Positions 1 through 9,796 of a stretch of DNA of 64,000 nt are shown piece by piece. This DNA is from Serratia entomophila (GTDB taxonomy: Bacteria > Pseudomonadota > Gammaproteobacteria > Enterobacterales > Enterobacteriaceae): assembly GCF_021462285.1 (NCBI RefSeq), contig NZ_CP082787.1, positions 2,232,001 to 2,296,000 of the forward strand, written 5' to 3'. Each line of letters begins with the position of its first letter. Within the stretch, counting starts at the first letter, position 1. The position numbers were made by a program, and so were the translations under genes. A model generated the notes under the pieces. The model was not told the origin of the DNA and ran no database searches. It saw only the letters and a list, made by a program, of their open reading frames with translations.

Positions 1-96
1 TTGGCGTCATTGCCGTTGGGCCGCATCAAGCGCGCTCCTTTCCCCGGCCGCGAAGGTTGGCTGGGTTGTCAAACTGATGTGAAGGACGATTCATGA
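1..96 (+). CDS. arnD: ArnD C-terminus (partial)
   Basis: The window opens inside an open frame that ends at TGA 94-96. Its last residues include [13 protein letters not shown], which I recognise as the end of ArnD, the undecaprenyl phosphate-L-Ara4FN deformylase of the arn lipid A modification pathway. The stop overlaps the arnT start as ATGA, the tight coupling expected inside the arn operon. Only 31 residues are visible, so the call rests on this tail and on arnT, arnE and arnF following directly. Confidence 0.85.
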   Translation: MASLPLGRIKRAPFPGREGWLGCQTDVKDDS

Positions 97-1760
97 AGGC
101 GCTAAAAGGATCCTGGGCCATTTTGCTGGCCGTTTTTTTTGCTCTGGTGTATTTGATCCCTCTGAATGGCCGGCTGCTGTGGCAGCCGGATGAAACCCGC
201 TATGCCGAGATCAGCCGCGAAATGCTGCAGCGCGGCGACTGGGTGGTGCCGCACCTGCTGGGGCTGCGTTATTTTGAAAAGCCGGTGGCGGGTTATTGGT
301 TCAATAACGTTAGCCAATGGCTGTTTGGCGACACCAATTTTGCGGTGCGTTTCGGTTCGGTATTCAGTACCGGCATGACCGCGCTGTTGGTGTTTGCGCT
401 GGCGATGCTGATGTGGCGCAATGCGCGCCGCGCCTGCCTGGCGGCGCTGATTTTCCTGTCGATGGTGCTGGTGTTCAGCATCGGCACCTACAGCGTGCTT
501 GATCCGATGATCGCCCTGTGGCTGACGGCGGCGATGGTCAGCTACTACCTGACGCTGAAGGCCACCTCGGCCACCGGCAAGCTGGGCGGTTATGCGCTGC
601 TGGGCCTGGCCTGCGGCATGGGCTTTATGACCAAAGGCTTCCTGGCGCTGGCGGTGCCGGTGATCGCGGTGATCCCAATCGTTATCCAGCAAAAGCGCAT
701 TAAGGATCTGTTGCTGTTCGGCCCGGTGGCGATCCTGGTCGCGCTGCTGCTCAGCCTGCCCTGGGCGCTGGCCATTGCCCAGCGCGAGCCGGACTTCTGG
801 AACTATTTCTTCTGGGTGGAGCATATCCAGCGTTTCGCGGAAGATAACGCGCAGCATAAGGCGCCGTTCTGGTACTACATCCCGGTGCTGATGGCGGCGG
901 TGCTGCCCTGGCTGGCATTGCTGCCGGGCGCGCTGCTGAAAGGCTGGCGTGAACGCGTTCAGCGCCCGGAGCTGTTCTTCCTGCTTAGCTGGGTCGTGAT
1001 GCCGCTGATCTTCTTCAGCATCGCCAAGGGCAAGCTGCCGACCTACATTCTGCCGTGCATGGCGCCGCTGGCGCTGCTGATGGCGGCCTATGCCGAGGAC
1101 TACGCCGCGTCGCTGCGCAGCAAAATGTTCAGGGTCAATGCGCTGTTGAACGGGCTGTTCGGCCTGATCTGCGTGCTGGCGCTGGTGGTGCTGGGCTCCG
1201 GCCTGCTGCCTAAGGTGCATTTGTTCACCGCACAGGAATGGCCGAAGATTGTGATTGGCATCGTCGCCTTCGGCGGCTGGCTGCTGTTCGCCGTCGTCTC
1301 CGCCGGTGACAACGCGCGGCGGTGGCGCTGGGCGGCGGCTTGTCCGCTGTTGCTGTGCCTGCTGATCGGTTATGCCATCCCGCAACAGGTCACTGACTCC
1401 AAGCTGCCGCAGAACTTCATTCGCGTTAATATGGCGGAGCTGGGGAACAGCCGTTATGTGCTGACCGACAGCGTAGGGGTAGCCGCAGGGTTGGCCTGGG
1501 AGCTGAAACGCAGCGACGTGCTGATGTACAGTCAAAAAGGTGAGGTTGCCTACGGCCTGGAATATCCGGATGCCAAAGACCACCTGATCGGCGATGCCGA
1601 CTTCCCGCAGTGGCTGGCGCAGGCGCGCAAGCAGGGTGATGTCTCTCTGGTGCTGCAGCTGTCGCGCGGCGAAAGCATCGAGCAACAGCATCTGCCGACG
1701 CCTGACAAGGTTGAGGTGATGAATCGCCTGGCGCTGGTCTGGTATAAACAACAGCCATGA
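93..1760 (+). CDS. arnT: lipid A 4-amino-4-deoxy-L-arabinosyltransferase ArnT
   Basis: This inner-membrane glycosyltransferase (GT83) moves L-Ara4N from undecaprenyl phosphate to lipid A phosphates on the periplasmic side, lowering negative charge and giving polymyxin resistance. The 555-residue protein has the family's N-terminal signature, [15 protein letters not shown] near residues 30-44, in the first periplasmic loop. About a dozen hydrophobic segments follow (for example 80-110, 135-155, 165-200, 209-230, 262-285, 295-320) and then a soluble C-terminal domain. The length is normal for ArnT. The start overlaps the arnD stop and the stop overlaps the arnE start (ATGA at both ends), so translation is coupled. 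The operon promoter, normally PmrA/PhoP controlled, lies outside the window. Confidence 0.95.
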   Translation: MKALKGSWAILLAVFFALVYLIPLNGRLLWQPDETRYAEISREMLQRGDWVVPHLLGLRYFEKPVAGYWFNNVSQWLFGDTNFAVRFGSVFSTGMTALLVFALAMLMWRNARRACLAALIFLSMVLVFSIGTYSVLDPMIALWLTAAMVSYYLTLKATSATGKLGGYALLGLACGMGFMTKGFLALAVPVIAVIPIVIQQKRIKDLLLFGPVAILVALLLSLPWALAIAQREPDFWNYFFWVEHIQRFAEDNAQHKAPFWYYIPVLMAAVLPWLALLPGALLKGWRERVQRPELFFLLSWVVMPLIFFSIAKGKLPTYILPCMAPLALLMAAYAEDYAASLRSKMFRVNALLNGLFGLICVLALVVLGSGLLPKVHLFTAQEWPKIVIGIVAFGGWLLFAVVSAGDNARRWRWAAACPLLLCLLIGYAIPQQVTDSKLPQNFIRVNMAELGNSRYVLTDSVGVAAGLAWELKRSDVLMYSQKGEVAYGLEYPDAKDHLIGDADFPQWLAQARKQGDVSLVLQLSRGESIEQQHLPTPDKVEVMNRLALVWYKQQP

Positions 1761-2101
1761 TCGCTTTTCTGTTGGTGGTCGTGGTCAGCCTGCTCACCTG
1801 CGGTGGGCAGCTGTGCCAGAAACAGGCGGCGCAACGCTGGCAGCAGCCGGACGCGCAGCGGCTGAAGAGCACGCTGCGCTGGCTGACGCTGGCGGTACTG
1901 TTGTTGGCGCTCGGCATGGCGGTGTGGCTCAATGTGTTGCAGCGTTTGCCGCTCAGCCTGGCCTACCCGATGCTCAGCTTCAACTTCGTGCTGGTGACGC
2001 TGGCGGCGCGCTGGCTGTTTCATGAACCTACCACCGCGCGCCACTGGTGTGGCGTGGCCTCGATTATGCTGGGGATCCTGTTGATGAGCGTGCACGCATG
2101 A
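1757..2101 (+). CDS. arnE: L-Ara4N-phosphoundecaprenol flippase subunit ArnE
   Basis: A 114-residue SMR-type membrane protein. With ArnF it is thought to flip undecaprenyl phosphate-L-Ara4N to the periplasmic face of the inner membrane, where ArnT uses it. Visible features are four hydrophobic segments, an N-terminal [15 protein letters not shown] helix with the polar residues typical of this family, and [15 protein letters not shown] in the middle, the region conserved between ArnE and ArnF. The start overlaps the arnT stop and the stop overlaps the arnF start. Confidence 0.93.
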   Translation: MIAFLLVVVVSLLTCGGQLCQKQAAQRWQQPDAQRLKSTLRWLTLAVLLLALGMAVWLNVLQRLPLSLAYPMLSFNFVLVTLAARWLFHEPTTARHWCGVASIMLGILLMSVHA

Positions 2102-2490
2102 AGGGCTACGCCTGGGGCTGCGCCAGCGTACTGCTGGTGACGCTGGCGCAGCTGTTGATGAAGTGGGGCATGGCGCAAATCCCGCTGATGTCGTTCGCCG
2201 ACGTTACGCCGGCGCTGCTGGGCGATTACGGGTTGCCGCTCCTGGCGGTCAGCGGCGGTATCTTCGGCTATGCGCTGTCGATGCTGTGCTGGTTCTTCGC
2301 CCTGCGTTACCTGCCGCTTAACCGCGCTTATCCGTTGCTTAGCCTCAGCTATGCGCTGGTCTATCTGGCGGCGGTGATCCTGCCGTGGTTCAACGAATCC
2401 GCCACCCTGCTGAAATCCCTGGGTACGTTATTCATCCTGTTTGGCGTGCTGTTGATTAACAGCAAGCCCGCATCAAAAACCCCCGAATAG
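2098..2490 (+). CDS. arnF: L-Ara4N-phosphoundecaprenol flippase subunit ArnF
   Basis: Second SMR-family subunit of the presumed L-Ara4N-lipid flippase, and last gene of the arn operon. I place the start at ATG 2098 ([14 protein letters not shown]), which overlaps the arnE TGA; the longer frame from 2047 would run deep into arnE. This gives 130 residues, the usual ArnF size. Four hydrophobic helices are visible, with [19 protein letters not shown] matching the equivalent ArnE region. No clear terminator follows; the next gene, nlpC, starts 177 bp downstream. Confidence 0.93.
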   Translation: MKGYAWGCASVLLVTLAQLLMKWGMAQIPLMSFADVTPALLGDYGLPLLAVSGGIFGYALSMLCWFFALRYLPLNRAYPLLSLSYALVYLAAVILPWFNESATLLKSLGTLFILFGVLLINSKPASKTPE

Positions 2491-2667
2491 GGCGAATACC
2501 GGCGTTAATGCTATTATCTCCTTCTCAGCGCTTGCCTTTTTCCCTGCGCGGGAGATAAATTAACGCCAAATAGCGCTCTCCTTACGTGGTATCGGCTTTG
2601 CCTCGCTGGCGGTGTGGTGTGTTGTACCGGACGGCATGATGCGCAACGGGTTCAATGAAGGGATATT

Positions 2668-3132
2668 ATGCGGATGCGTGTGTGGTTTTTATTAGCCAGT
2701 TTGATTCTTGCCGGGTGCAGCAGCCATGCGCCGCCGCCCAGCGGGCGGCTGGCCGATTCTATCGTGGTGGTCGCCCAACTGAATGAACAGCTGCGCCAGT
2801 GGTACGGCACGCCATATCGCTATGGCGGGATGGATCGCGGCGGCGTAGATTGTTCCGGGTTTGTTTATCGCACTTTCCGCGACCGTTTCGACATGCAGCT
2901 GCCGCGCTCGACCGAGGAGCAGACTTCGCTGGGCACCAAGGTTTCTCGCGATGAGCTGATGCCGGGCGATTTGGTATTCTTCAAAACCGGTGGCGGTGAA
3001 AACGGCCTGCACGTCGGCATCTACGACACCAACGATCAGTTTATTCACGCCTCGACCAGCCGCGGCGTTATTCGCTCCTCGCTGGACAACGTCTACTGGA
3101 AGCGCGTTTACTGGCAGGCGCGGCGCATTTAG
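2668..3132 (+). CDS. nlpC: NlpC/P60 family lipoprotein NlpC
   Basis: A 154-residue outer-envelope lipoprotein of the NlpC/P60 peptidase family, whose members cut peptidoglycan stem peptides. The lipobox LILAGC places the lipidated Cys at residue 17. The catalytic Cys62 lies in GVDCSGFV, the His115 candidate in NGLHVGIY and a third polar residue, His127, in FIHAS. Length and sequence match E. coli NlpC closely, including the DNVYWKR...WQARRI end. In E. coli nlpC follows the btu genes; here it follows arnF. A weak GAAGGGA ribosome site precedes ATG 2668. The physiological substrate of NlpC itself is not well established. Confidence 0.93.
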   Translation: MRMRVWFLLASLILAGCSSHAPPPSGRLADSIVVVAQLNEQLRQWYGTPYRYGGMDRGGVDCSGFVYRTFRDRFDMQLPRSTEEQTSLGTKVSRDELMPGDLVFFKTGGGENGLHVGIYDTNDQFIHASTSRGVIRSSLDNVYWKRVYWQARRI

Positions 3133-3188
3133 CCTTAACCCGTTGATTTGTGTATCATGGCGGCATCACGACTTAAAGGGTGGCCGCC

Positions 3189-4202
3189 ATGAATAACTTA
3201 CGCCTGCTGATTTCCGATTCCTACGATCCCTGGTTCAACCTGGCGGTTGAAGAGTGCATCTTCCGCGAAATGACCAGCCAAAAAATTCTGTTCCTCTGGC
3301 GCAATGCCGAAACCGTTGTGATTGGCCAGTCGCAAAACCCGTGGAAAGAGTGCAATACCCGGCGCATGGAGCAAGACGGTATACGGCTGGCGCGCCGGAG
3401 CAGCGGGGGCGGGGCGGTATTTCACGATCTGGGCAATAGCTGCTTTACCTTTATGGCCGGCAAACCGGGCTACGATAAAACCGTTTCTACCGGCATTATT
3501 TTGCAGGCCTTGGCGCAATTGGGCGTGACCGCCAGCGCGTCGGGGCGCAACGATCTGGTGATGGAAACTGCCTCTGGGCCGCGCAAGATCTCGGGATCGG
3601 CCTATCGCGAAACGCAGGATCGCGGTTTTCATCACGGCACGCTGTTGCTGAACGCTAACCTCGATCGCCTGGCGGATTACCTTAATCCAGATCCGAAAAA
3701 GCTGCAGGCCAAAGGCATCACCTCGGTGCGCTCGCGGGTCGCCAATCTGGCAGAATTTCTGCCGGACGTCAGCCACCAGCAGGTATGCGACGCGATCATC
3801 GAGGCCTTTTTCAACCATTATGGCGAGCGCGTCGCGCCAGAAGTCATTTCCCCGGACGTGTTCCCCGACCTGCCCGATTTCGCCGCTCAGTTCGCCAAAC
3901 AAAGCAGCTGGGAATGGAACTTCGGCAAAGCCCCGGCCTTCAGCCACTTGCTTAACGAGCGTTTTGTCTGGGGAGGCGTGGACCTTTTCTTCGATGTGGA
4001 ACAGGGGAGCATCGTGCGGGCGCAGGTCTTCACCGACAGCCTGAACCCGGCGCCGCTGCAAAGGCTGGCGGAAATGCTGGTAGGCCGCGCTTATCGCAGC
4101 GACGCTTTGGCCGCCTGTTGCGACGGCCTGATTGCGCAGTTCACGCAGCGGTCGGACGAATTGCTGGAACTGCGGCAATGGTTGATCGAAACCGTAAAAT
4201 AA
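3189..4202 (+). CDS. lplA: lipoate-protein ligase A
   Basis: This enzyme attaches free lipoate, via lipoyl-AMP, to the lipoyl domains of 2-oxoacid dehydrogenases and the glycine cleavage H protein. Signature motifs are [15 protein letters not shown] (about residues 69-83), the adenylate/lipoate loop, and [10 protein letters not shown] with the catalytic-site Lys. A C-terminal accessory domain completes 337 residues, the E. coli LplA length. I choose ATG 3189, after AAGGGTGG, rather than GTG 3180, which would add only three residues. In E. coli lplA is elsewhere (near serB); here it sits between nlpC and the ydiV-like gene and ends at a strong terminator, so it is probably a single-gene unit. 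Confidence 0.95.
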   Translation: MNNLRLLISDSYDPWFNLAVEECIFREMTSQKILFLWRNAETVVIGQSQNPWKECNTRRMEQDGIRLARRSSGGGAVFHDLGNSCFTFMAGKPGYDKTVSTGIILQALAQLGVTASASGRNDLVMETASGPRKISGSAYRETQDRGFHHGTLLLNANLDRLADYLNPDPKKLQAKGITSVRSRVANLAEFLPDVSHQQVCDAIIEAFFNHYGERVAPEVISPDVFPDLPDFAAQFAKQSSWEWNFGKAPAFSHLLNERFVWGGVDLFFDVEQGSIVRAQVFTDSLNPAPLQRLAEMLVGRAYRSDALAACCDGLIAQFTQRSDELLELRQWLIETVK

Positions 4203-4220
4203 CGCCGCAAAGCGCCGCCG

Positions 4221-4248
4221 GGGGACGAGGAAGCTCGTCCCCTTTTTT
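4221..4248 (+). terminator. rho-independent terminator of lplA
   Basis: A perfect 9-bp stem (GGGGACGAG / CTCGTCCCC) with a GAAG tetraloop is followed by six T residues, 18 bp after the lplA stop. This is a textbook intrinsic terminator. Confidence 0.93.
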
Positions 4249-4716
4249 ATGTTCCCAATTAAAAGGATCTGCAGCGAACCCATGCATAAATTCGTCAAAA
4301 ATCAAGACGGGCACTTTTGGGCTTTTTCAATAGCGAGAATAACAGCGGGAATTGAAGCGTTATTAAATTTAATCAGTTCTCTTCGTGCCTGGTCTCATAG
4401 TGGGGGTGAACGAGGATGTTATTTTTTTTCATTTAGGATTTTTCTTAACAAAAACAAAGGAGATAAGTCAAATTTTTAACATGCCGCTATCACTTAAGTG
4501 AAATATTCTTTAAATCCGGCCAGCCTGGCCTTGGCGCGCCATAAGCCAAACTGGTTTTTACTTGGCAAATTCCGAAGTGAATATAGCTTTAAACTATCAA
4601 TTAAATGATAACTTATTGGTAATTACATTGATATTTCCGATTAATCCCAGAGGGATTGATCGATAAAATATATTGATATACGATGAGACGCTAGCCATTC
4701 AGCCTGTGGCATTAAA
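4249..4716. other. AT-rich intergenic leader upstream of the ydiV-like gene
   Basis: This 468-bp stretch is markedly more AT-rich than its neighbours and holds no gene I can support. A 76-codon open frame (4249-4479) has no family resemblance, starts inside the terminator tail and lacks a good ribosome site, so I treat it as chance. The last 150 bp, very rich in A and T, probably carry the promoter and 5' leader of the gene at 4717. I could not pick out one convincing -35/-10 pair. Confidence 0.5.
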
Positions 4717-5454
4717 ATGAAAATCCAATTCGAAGCTGACTTTATTAGTAGCTATGTTTTTCAACCCGTTTACTCAATGGAGGGTAGGCTGCTGGCGGTG
4801 GAAATATTGAGCCGTTTCAATAGCCTGGATGGCGATTTGGCCATGCCTGCCGAAATTGGGATTAATTTATTGAGCCCCGCTCAAAGGATTGAGTTATTTA
4901 ATGAGCAATTGATGCTCGCGCAGCAACACGCCGCCTGGTTTAACCGGCATGATGTGTTGCTGACCATCAATATCGAAGAAGTGGTTGTTGAATTGATTCT
5001 TTCCGATCGGCAACTGTGTCAACGCATCAGGCAATGCCCATTTATTGCATTTGAAATTAGTGAGGGTTTTCCGAATTTATCCGCCGGAAAAAACAATGAA
5101 AACGTAAGCCGATTAAGCGAGATGTTTACGCTGTGGCTGGACGATTTCGGTTCGGGGAAGGCGACGTTAACCGCACTCTATGATGGCCTGTTTGACTATG
5201 TAAAGATCGACAAGCGTTTTTACTGGCAGCTGTTTACCCATCAGGGATATGACGTTGTCATCGACTCGTTGCTAAAGAATATCAATCTGCTCTGCAAGGG
5301 GGTGATCGTCGGAGGAATAGAGAAAAAAGAGTACTTTAATAAGCTCAGACACGCCGGCGTTTTTGGTCTGCAAGGTTTTTTATGGCCCAGCGTTGGTGTG
5401 GATAACCTGCAGGCTTTGCGGGCGATGCCCGACGAGTTCAATAAAAATAACTGA
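4717..5454 (+). CDS. ydiV: YdiV-like degenerate EAL-domain protein
   Basis: A single EAL domain of 245 residues without a sensor domain, the same size and layout as E. coli/Salmonella YdiV (RflP). YdiV does not hydrolyse c-di-GMP; it binds FlhD and steers FlhDC to ClpXP, repressing flagella. Shared YdiV-type stretches are YDGLFDYVKIDK (155-166) and GLQGFLWPSV (217-226). Catalytic-site status: the EAL motif reads EIL (29-31); Glu113, Asp142-Asp143 (DDFG) and Lys163 are kept; the EGVE motif carrying the general base reads GGIE (199-202), so the base is Gly. This predicts no hydrolysis but possible ligand binding. Its place next to selO (ydiU) matches E. coli ydiV. Confidence 0.85.
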   Translation: MKIQFEADFISSYVFQPVYSMEGRLLAVEILSRFNSLDGDLAMPAEIGINLLSPAQRIELFNEQLMLAQQHAAWFNRHDVLLTINIEEVVVELILSDRQLCQRIRQCPFIAFEISEGFPNLSAGKNNENVSRLSEMFTLWLDDFGSGKATLTALYDGLFDYVKIDKRFYWQLFTHQGYDVVIDSLLKNINLLCKGVIVGGIEKKEYFNKLRHAGVFGLQGFLWPSVGVDNLQALRAMPDEFNKNN

Positions 5455-5482
5455 TAAAATACTACACACAATGGGGTAAATA

Positions 5483-5602
5483 ATGGACTGGATGATGTTT
5501 GCTGTGATTCCGGCGCTGTTATTCATTATCGTATTCTCGCTGATAAAGTATTTCCTTAATCAGCGCTCAAGGGCATTTAAGCCGCATCGGCGTAAACGCT
5601 GA
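5483..5602 (+). CDS. small membrane protein, 39 residues, unrecognised
   Basis: A short open frame from ATG 5483 to TGA 5602. The product begins MDWMMFAVIPALLFIIVF: one strongly hydrophobic segment (about residues 3-25), then a basic tail (RSRAFKPHRRKR), the usual Nin-Cout small membrane protein plan. GGGG ends 6 bases before the start, a usable ribosome site. The frame starts 28 bp after the ydiV-like stop, and a hairpin follows its own stop, so it is probably co-transcribed with that gene. I do not recognise a family and propose no function. Support is the ribosome site, composition and terminator, not homology. Confidence 0.6.
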   Translation: MDWMMFAVIPALLFIIVFSLIKYFLNQRSRAFKPHRRKR

Positions 5603-5608
5603 TCTCCA

Positions 5609-5641
5609 CGCATCTGTTCTGGCTGCAGACAGATGCGTTTT
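5609..5641 (+). terminator. hairpin after the small membrane ORF
   Basis: A 9-bp perfect stem (CGCATCTGT / ACAGATGCG) with an 11-base loop is followed by TTTTCCC. The short T run makes it a moderate intrinsic terminator for the ydiV-small ORF unit. Confidence 0.65.
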
Positions 5642-5705
5642 CCCTGCTTTTCCTCTGTGTTAATCCCCGCCTTCAGGCCCTACACTAAGGGTAAACGGAG
5701 GGCCT

Positions 5706-7148
5706 ATGCCGCAGTTCGACAACGCTTATCACCAACAGTTAGCCGGTTTTTATACCGAACTCACCCCAACGCCGCTAAAGGGCGCGCGTCTGCTGTATCA
5801 CAGCGCGCCGCTGGCGCGAGAACTGGGGCTGGACGAAAGCGAATTTACCCAAGACAAAACCCCGATTTGGGCGGGAGAGACGCTGTTGCCGGGCATGCAG
5901 CCTTTGGCGCAGGTCTATAGCGGCCACCAGTTCGGCGTTTGGGCCGGGCAGTTGGGCGATGGCCGCGGTATCCTGCTCGGCGAGCAGGTGCTGGCGGACG
6001 GCAGCCACAGAGATTGGCACCTGAAGGGCGCCGGGCTGACGCCGTATTCCCGCATGGGCGATGGCCGCGCGGTGCTGCGCTCGGTGATCCGCGAGTTCCT
6101 GGCTTCCGAGGCGCTGCACCATCTGGGCATTCCCACTACCCGAGCGCTGACCGTCGTCACCAGCGATCAACCGGTATTCCGCGAACGGCCCGAACGCGGC
6201 GCGATGCTGCTGCGGGTCGCGGAAAGCCACGTGCGGTTTGGCCACTTCGAGCATTTTTATTACCGCAAACAGCCTGAACAGGTGCGGCAACTGGCGGATT
6301 TCGTTATCGCTCGTCACTGGGCGCAGTTGCAGGATCAAGAGGATCGTTATCTGCTTTGGTTCACCGACGTGGTGGAACGTACGGCGCGGCTGATGGCCCA
6401 TTGGCAAACGGTGGGCTTTGCGCATGGCGTCATGAACACCGATAACATGTCGATATTGGGCGTCACTATCGACTACGGCCCCTACGGTTTCCTGGACGAT
6501 TACCAGCCGGGTTATATCTGCAACCATTCCGATCATCAGGGGCGCTACGCCTTTGACAACCAGCCTGCGGTGGCGCTGTGGAACCTGCATCGCTTGGCGC
6601 AGACGTTGTCCGGCCTGATGAGCGCCGAGCAGCTGCAGCAGGCGCTGGCGGCCTACGAGCCGGCGCTGATGCGCGCTTACGGCGAACAGATGCGCGCCAA
6701 ACTGGGGTTCTTTACCCAATCGACGCAGGATAACGATCTGCTGACCGGATTGCTGAGCCTGATGGCGCAAGAAGGGCGGGATTATACCCGCACCTTCCGC
6801 TTGCTGAGCGCAACCGAACAGCAGCAGGCGCAGTCGCCGCTGCGGGATGAGTTTATCGATCGCACGGCCTTCGACCTCTGGTATCGGCAATATCGCGAGC
6901 GTTTGCAGCAAGAGCAGGTGAGCGACAGCGAGCGGCAGCAGGCGATGAAAGCAGTGAACCCGCGCCTTATTCTGCGTAACTATCTGGCGCAGCAGGCGAT
7001 AGAGGATTCGGAGAAGGATGATGTCGGCCGGCTGGCGCGGCTGCACCAGGCATTGCTGACGCCGTTCGCCGATGGGCCTGAGTATGAGGATCTCGCCGCT
7101 TTGCCGCCGGATTGGGGCAAGCATCTTGAGATTTCCTGTTCAAGCTGA
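5706..7148 (+). CDS. selO: protein adenylyltransferase SelO (YdiU)
   Basis: SelO is a pseudokinase-fold enzyme that transfers AMP from ATP to Ser, Thr or Tyr of target proteins; it is linked to redox homeostasis. The 480-residue sequence carries the family core: HLKGAG with Lys107, [16 protein letters not shown], and [27 protein letters not shown], where Asn244, Asp246 and Asp256 are the expected metal and catalytic residues. The protein ends EISCSS: bacterial SelO proteins have Cys three from the end, where the animal protein has selenocysteine. Length and neighbours (ydiV upstream, hemP-containing locus beyond) match E. coli ydiU. GGAG of GGAGGGCC precedes ATG 5706. Confidence 0.95.
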   Translation: MPQFDNAYHQQLAGFYTELTPTPLKGARLLYHSAPLARELGLDESEFTQDKTPIWAGETLLPGMQPLAQVYSGHQFGVWAGQLGDGRGILLGEQVLADGSHRDWHLKGAGLTPYSRMGDGRAVLRSVIREFLASEALHHLGIPTTRALTVVTSDQPVFRERPERGAMLLRVAESHVRFGHFEHFYYRKQPEQVRQLADFVIARHWAQLQDQEDRYLLWFTDVVERTARLMAHWQTVGFAHGVMNTDNMSILGVTIDYGPYGFLDDYQPGYICNHSDHQGRYAFDNQPAVALWNLHRLAQTLSGLMSAEQLQQALAAYEPALMRAYGEQMRAKLGFFTQSTQDNDLLTGLLSLMAQEGRDYTRTFRLLSATEQQQAQSPLRDEFIDRTAFDLWYRQYRERLQQEQVSDSERQQAMKAVNPRLILRNYLAQQAIEDSEKDDVGRLARLHQALLTPFADGPEYEDLAALPPDWGKHLEISCSS

Positions 7149-7154
7149 AAAGAC

Positions 7155-7177
7155 AAAAAAGGGCGCGAAATGCGCCC
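7155..7177 (-). terminator. terminator of the hmu operon
   Basis: Read on the minus strand, a GGGCGC / GCGCCC stem with a five-base loop is followed by six T residues, beginning 7 bp after the hmuV stop. It separates convergent hmuV and selO. Confidence 0.88.
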
Positions 7178-7183
7178 TGATGC

Positions 7184-7969
7184 TTATTGCCGTAAATATA
7201 CCTGCGGCAGCGCCACTTCCGGATGCTGCACCACCCCCAGATCCGCCTGATACCAGCGGGTGAGAATGTCGGCCTGCAGCACCTCCCGCGGCGTGCCCGT
7301 GGCCACCAGCCGCCCCTGATGCAGCAGCAACACTCTGTCGGCATAGAGCGCGGCCAGATTGAGATCGTGCAACACACAGCAAACGCCAAGCGGTTGTTGG
7401 CGCGTCAGCGAGCGCAGCAGCCGCAGCGTATGCTGCTGGTGATACAGATCCAGGGCCGAGGTGGGCTCGTCGAGGAACAGCCAGGCGGGTGAGGGGTGCG
7501 GCTGCCACAGCTGCGCCAGCACGCGGGCCAACTGCACCCTTTGCTGCTCGCCGCCGGAGAGCCGGCGATAGTCCCGCTGCGCCAGCTCGAGGCAGTCCGT
7601 TTGCGCCATCACCTGTTGTATCGCCGGCTGCCGATCGCGCTTGCCATGCGGTGAGCGGCCCATGCCGACCACTTCCTCCACGCTGAAAGGAAACGCCAAA
7701 TCGCTGTGCTGGCGCATCACCGCCCGCACCTTGGCCAACTGCTGCGGCTGCCATTGCTCCAGCGGCCGATCGAGCAACCGGCATTCGCCGCAGCCGGGCG
7801 TCAGATAACCGGTCAGCAGGCGCATCAGCGTTGATTTTCCGGCGCCGTTCGGCCCGATAATCGCCACCATTTCGCCGCTGGCGATGCTGAGTGACACATC
7901 GTTGATCAACCGGCGCGAACCCATGCTGTAACGCAGCTGCTGGGCCGTCAGGTATGCGGTGTTATCCAC
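7184..7969 (-). CDS. hmuV: heme ABC transporter ATPase HmuV
   Basis: Cytoplasmic ATPase of the HmuTUV heme importer. The 261-residue protein has Walker [10 protein letters not shown] (about 39-47), a Q-loop region near VMRQHSD, the ABC signature [18 protein letters not shown], Walker [14 protein letters not shown] and the H-loop in [11 protein letters not shown]. This is the FecE/BtuD/HmuV-type subfamily. The start is GTG 7969, overlapping the hmuU stop by 8 bases, so translation is coupled. It is the last gene of the operon, with a terminator directly after. Confidence 0.95.
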   Translation of the reverse strand: MDNTAYLTAQQLRYSMGSRRLINDVSLSIASGEMVAIIGPNGAGKSTLMRLLTGYLTPGCGECRLLDRPLEQWQPQQLAKVRAVMRQHSDLAFPFSVEEVVGMGRSPHGKRDRQPAIQQVMAQTDCLELAQRDYRRLSGGEQQRVQLARVLAQLWQPHPSPAWLFLDEPTSALDLYHQQHTLRLLRSLTRQQPLGVCCVLHDLNLAALYADRVLLLHQGRLVATGTPREVLQADILTRWYQADLGVVQHPEVALPQVYLRQ

Positions 7970-8966
7970 CCGCAGGCTCCCGCTGGCGCATCACCAGCCA
8001 CAAGAAGTAAGGACCGCCGATCAGGCTGGTCATCAACCCCACCGGCATTTCGGCCGGCGCCACCAGGGTGCGCGCCAGCGTATCGCTGACCAGCAGCAGG
8101 CAGGCGCCGCCCAGTGCGGAACAGGGCAGCAGCCAACGGTGATCGCCACCCAGCCGCATGCGCACCAGATGCGGCACCACCAGCCCGACAAAGCCGATCA
8201 CGCCGCTCATCGCCACCGCAGCGCCGATCAGCAGCGCGCTCAACAGCAGCAGTTGCAGCTTGGCGCGCTGGACGTTGACCCCCAGATAATGGGCCTCTTC
8301 GTCGCCCAGCTGCAGCAGGTTCAGCCGGCGCGCCTGCAGCAGCGTCATCAGCGCGGCGGGCAGGATCAGCGAAGCGGAAACGATCAGCGTCGGCCACTGC
8401 GACTGGCTGAGGCTGCCCATCATCCACAGCGAGAACTGACGCAGCTGTTGATCGCTGCTGACGTAAGACAGCACGCCGATGGCCGCCATGCACAGGGCGT
8501 TGATGGCGATGCCTGCCAACAGCAGGCGCGACAGGCTGCCGTGGCCGCTGCGGCTGATGCCGTAGATCAGCAATGAAACCAGCAGGCTGCCGAGAAAGGC
8601 CGCCAGCATGTGGCCGTACAAGGCGAGCACCGGCGGCAGCGCCAGCGGCATGACGATAATCAGCGCGACAAACAGCGCGCCGCCGCTGCTGATGCCCAAC
8701 AGGCTGGGATCGGCCAGGGGATTGCGGAACAGCCCCTGCATCACCGCGCCGGAAACCGCCAGCGCGCAGCCGATCACCACCGCCAGCAGTACGCGCGGCA
8801 GGCGGATGTTCAACCAAATATGCCAGGACGCGTCGCTGAAGGGTTCACGCCACAGGGTGCGGAACGACAGCGTTAGCGCGCCCATGTTGGCGGCCACCAG
8901 CGCCAGCAGGGTCAGCAGCACCAGCAGGCCGGCAATGGCCAACTGGGGTGAGGTGCGGCAGCGCAT
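7962..8966 (-). CDS. hmuU: heme ABC transporter permease HmuU
   Basis: FecCD-family permease of about 334 residues with roughly ten hydrophobic segments. The family pattern [27 protein letters not shown] lies near residues 73-100, and [28 protein letters not shown] near 265-292 is the cytoplasmic loop region that contacts the ATPase. It forms the channel dimer that carries heme from periplasmic HmuT into the cytoplasm. Start ATG 8966 shares one base with the hmuT stop; an in-frame GTG three bases earlier is equally possible. Confidence 0.95.
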   Translation of the reverse strand: MRCRTSPQLAIAGLLVLLTLLALVAANMGALTLSFRTLWREPFSDASWHIWLNIRLPRVLLAVVIGCALAVSGAVMQGLFRNPLADPSLLGISSGGALFVALIIVMPLALPPVLALYGHMLAAFLGSLLVSLLIYGISRSGHGSLSRLLLAGIAINALCMAAIGVLSYVSSDQQLRQFSLWMMGSLSQSQWPTLIVSASLILPAALMTLLQARRLNLLQLGDEEAHYLGVNVQRAKLQLLLLSALLIGAAVAMSGVIGFVGLVVPHLVRMRLGGDHRWLLPCSALGGACLLLVSDTLARTLVAPAEMPVGLMTSLIGGPYFLWLVMRQREPAGG

Positions 8967-9796
8967 CACTTTTGCTCCGCCGCTTGGCGCAGCCTGGCCA
9001 GCGTCGCCGGCGTTTCCAGACCGAAGCCCAACAGCGCCATGTCATCGACGATCAACAGGCGGCGATTTTTGCCGGCCGGCGTCAGCGCCAGACCCGGCAG
9101 CGACCACAGCTGCTCCTGGCCGCCTATCGAGCGTACGCCGTCGGTGGTGACCAACAGCAAATCCGGCGCGCTGGCGATCACTCCCTCCTGGGAAAGCGGG
9201 CGATAGCGCTCGAAGCCCTGCATGGCGTTTTTCAATCCGGCGGCGGCGATCACCGCGTCGGCGGCGGTGTGCTGCCCGGCGGCCATCGGCGTAATGCCGC
9301 CGTGGCTCATCACGAACAGCACCTTGACCGGCAGCGGGCTGGTGTTGACCGCCGCCAGCTGCTGCTGATAGCGGGCGCTGAGCTGTTTGCCCTGTTCGCT
9401 GCGCTGCAGCGCATCGGCGATTGCGGTGATTTTTTTCGGCACGGCCTGCAGGGTGGTGTCACCGGGCACAGTGACGACCCTAACGCCGCTATCCGCCAGC
9501 TGTTTGAGCACCAGCGCCGGCTGCGCCAGTTCGGTGGCCAGCACCAGCGTCGGTTTCAGCGCCAGAATGCCTTCGGCGTTCAGCTGGCGCATATAGCCGA
9601 CGTCCGGCAGCTTTTTCACCGCCGCGGGGTGCAGGCTGGTGCTGTCTCGCGCTATCACTTCATCGCCCGCGCCAAGTGCGAAGGCAATTTCGGTGACGTC
9701 ACCGCCTATCGAGACGATGCGCTGCGCCGCCGTAGCGGTTAACGGCAGCGCCAGCGCAATGACCAGCGCCAGGCGACGGGTCAATGAAGTTCTCAT
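8966..9796 (-). CDS. hmuT: periplasmic heme-binding protein HmuT
   Basis: Solute-binding protein of the heme importer, type III (BtuF/FhuD/TroA-like fold). The start is ATG 9796 ([19 protein letters not shown]), giving 276 residues, a signal peptide to about residue 23 (cut after TATAA) and the mature start [18 protein letters not shown], typical of HmuT/ChuT/PhuT. Upstream in-frame residues belong to the hmuS end and are excluded; the hmuT ATG overlaps the hmuS TGA. It takes heme from the TonB-dependent receptor and delivers it to HmuUV. Confidence 0.93.
   Translation of the reverse strand: MRTSLTRRLALVIALALPLTATAAQRIVSIGGDVTEIAFALGAGDEVIARDSTSLHPAAVKKLPDVGYMRQLNAEGILALKPTLVLATELAQPALVLKQLADSGVRVVTVPGDTTLQAVPKKITAIADALQRSEQGKQLSARYQQQLAAVNTSPLPVKVLFVMSHGGITPMAAGQHTAADAVIAAAGLKNAMQGFERYRPLSQEGVIASAPDLLLVTTDGVRSIGGQEQLWSLPGLALTPAGKNRRLLIVDDMALLGFGLETPATLARLRQAAEQK

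Noticed and set aside
4249..4479. 76-codon frame between lplA and the ydiV-like gene
   Set aside because: Starts in the terminator tail, lacks a good ribosome site and has no recognisable product.
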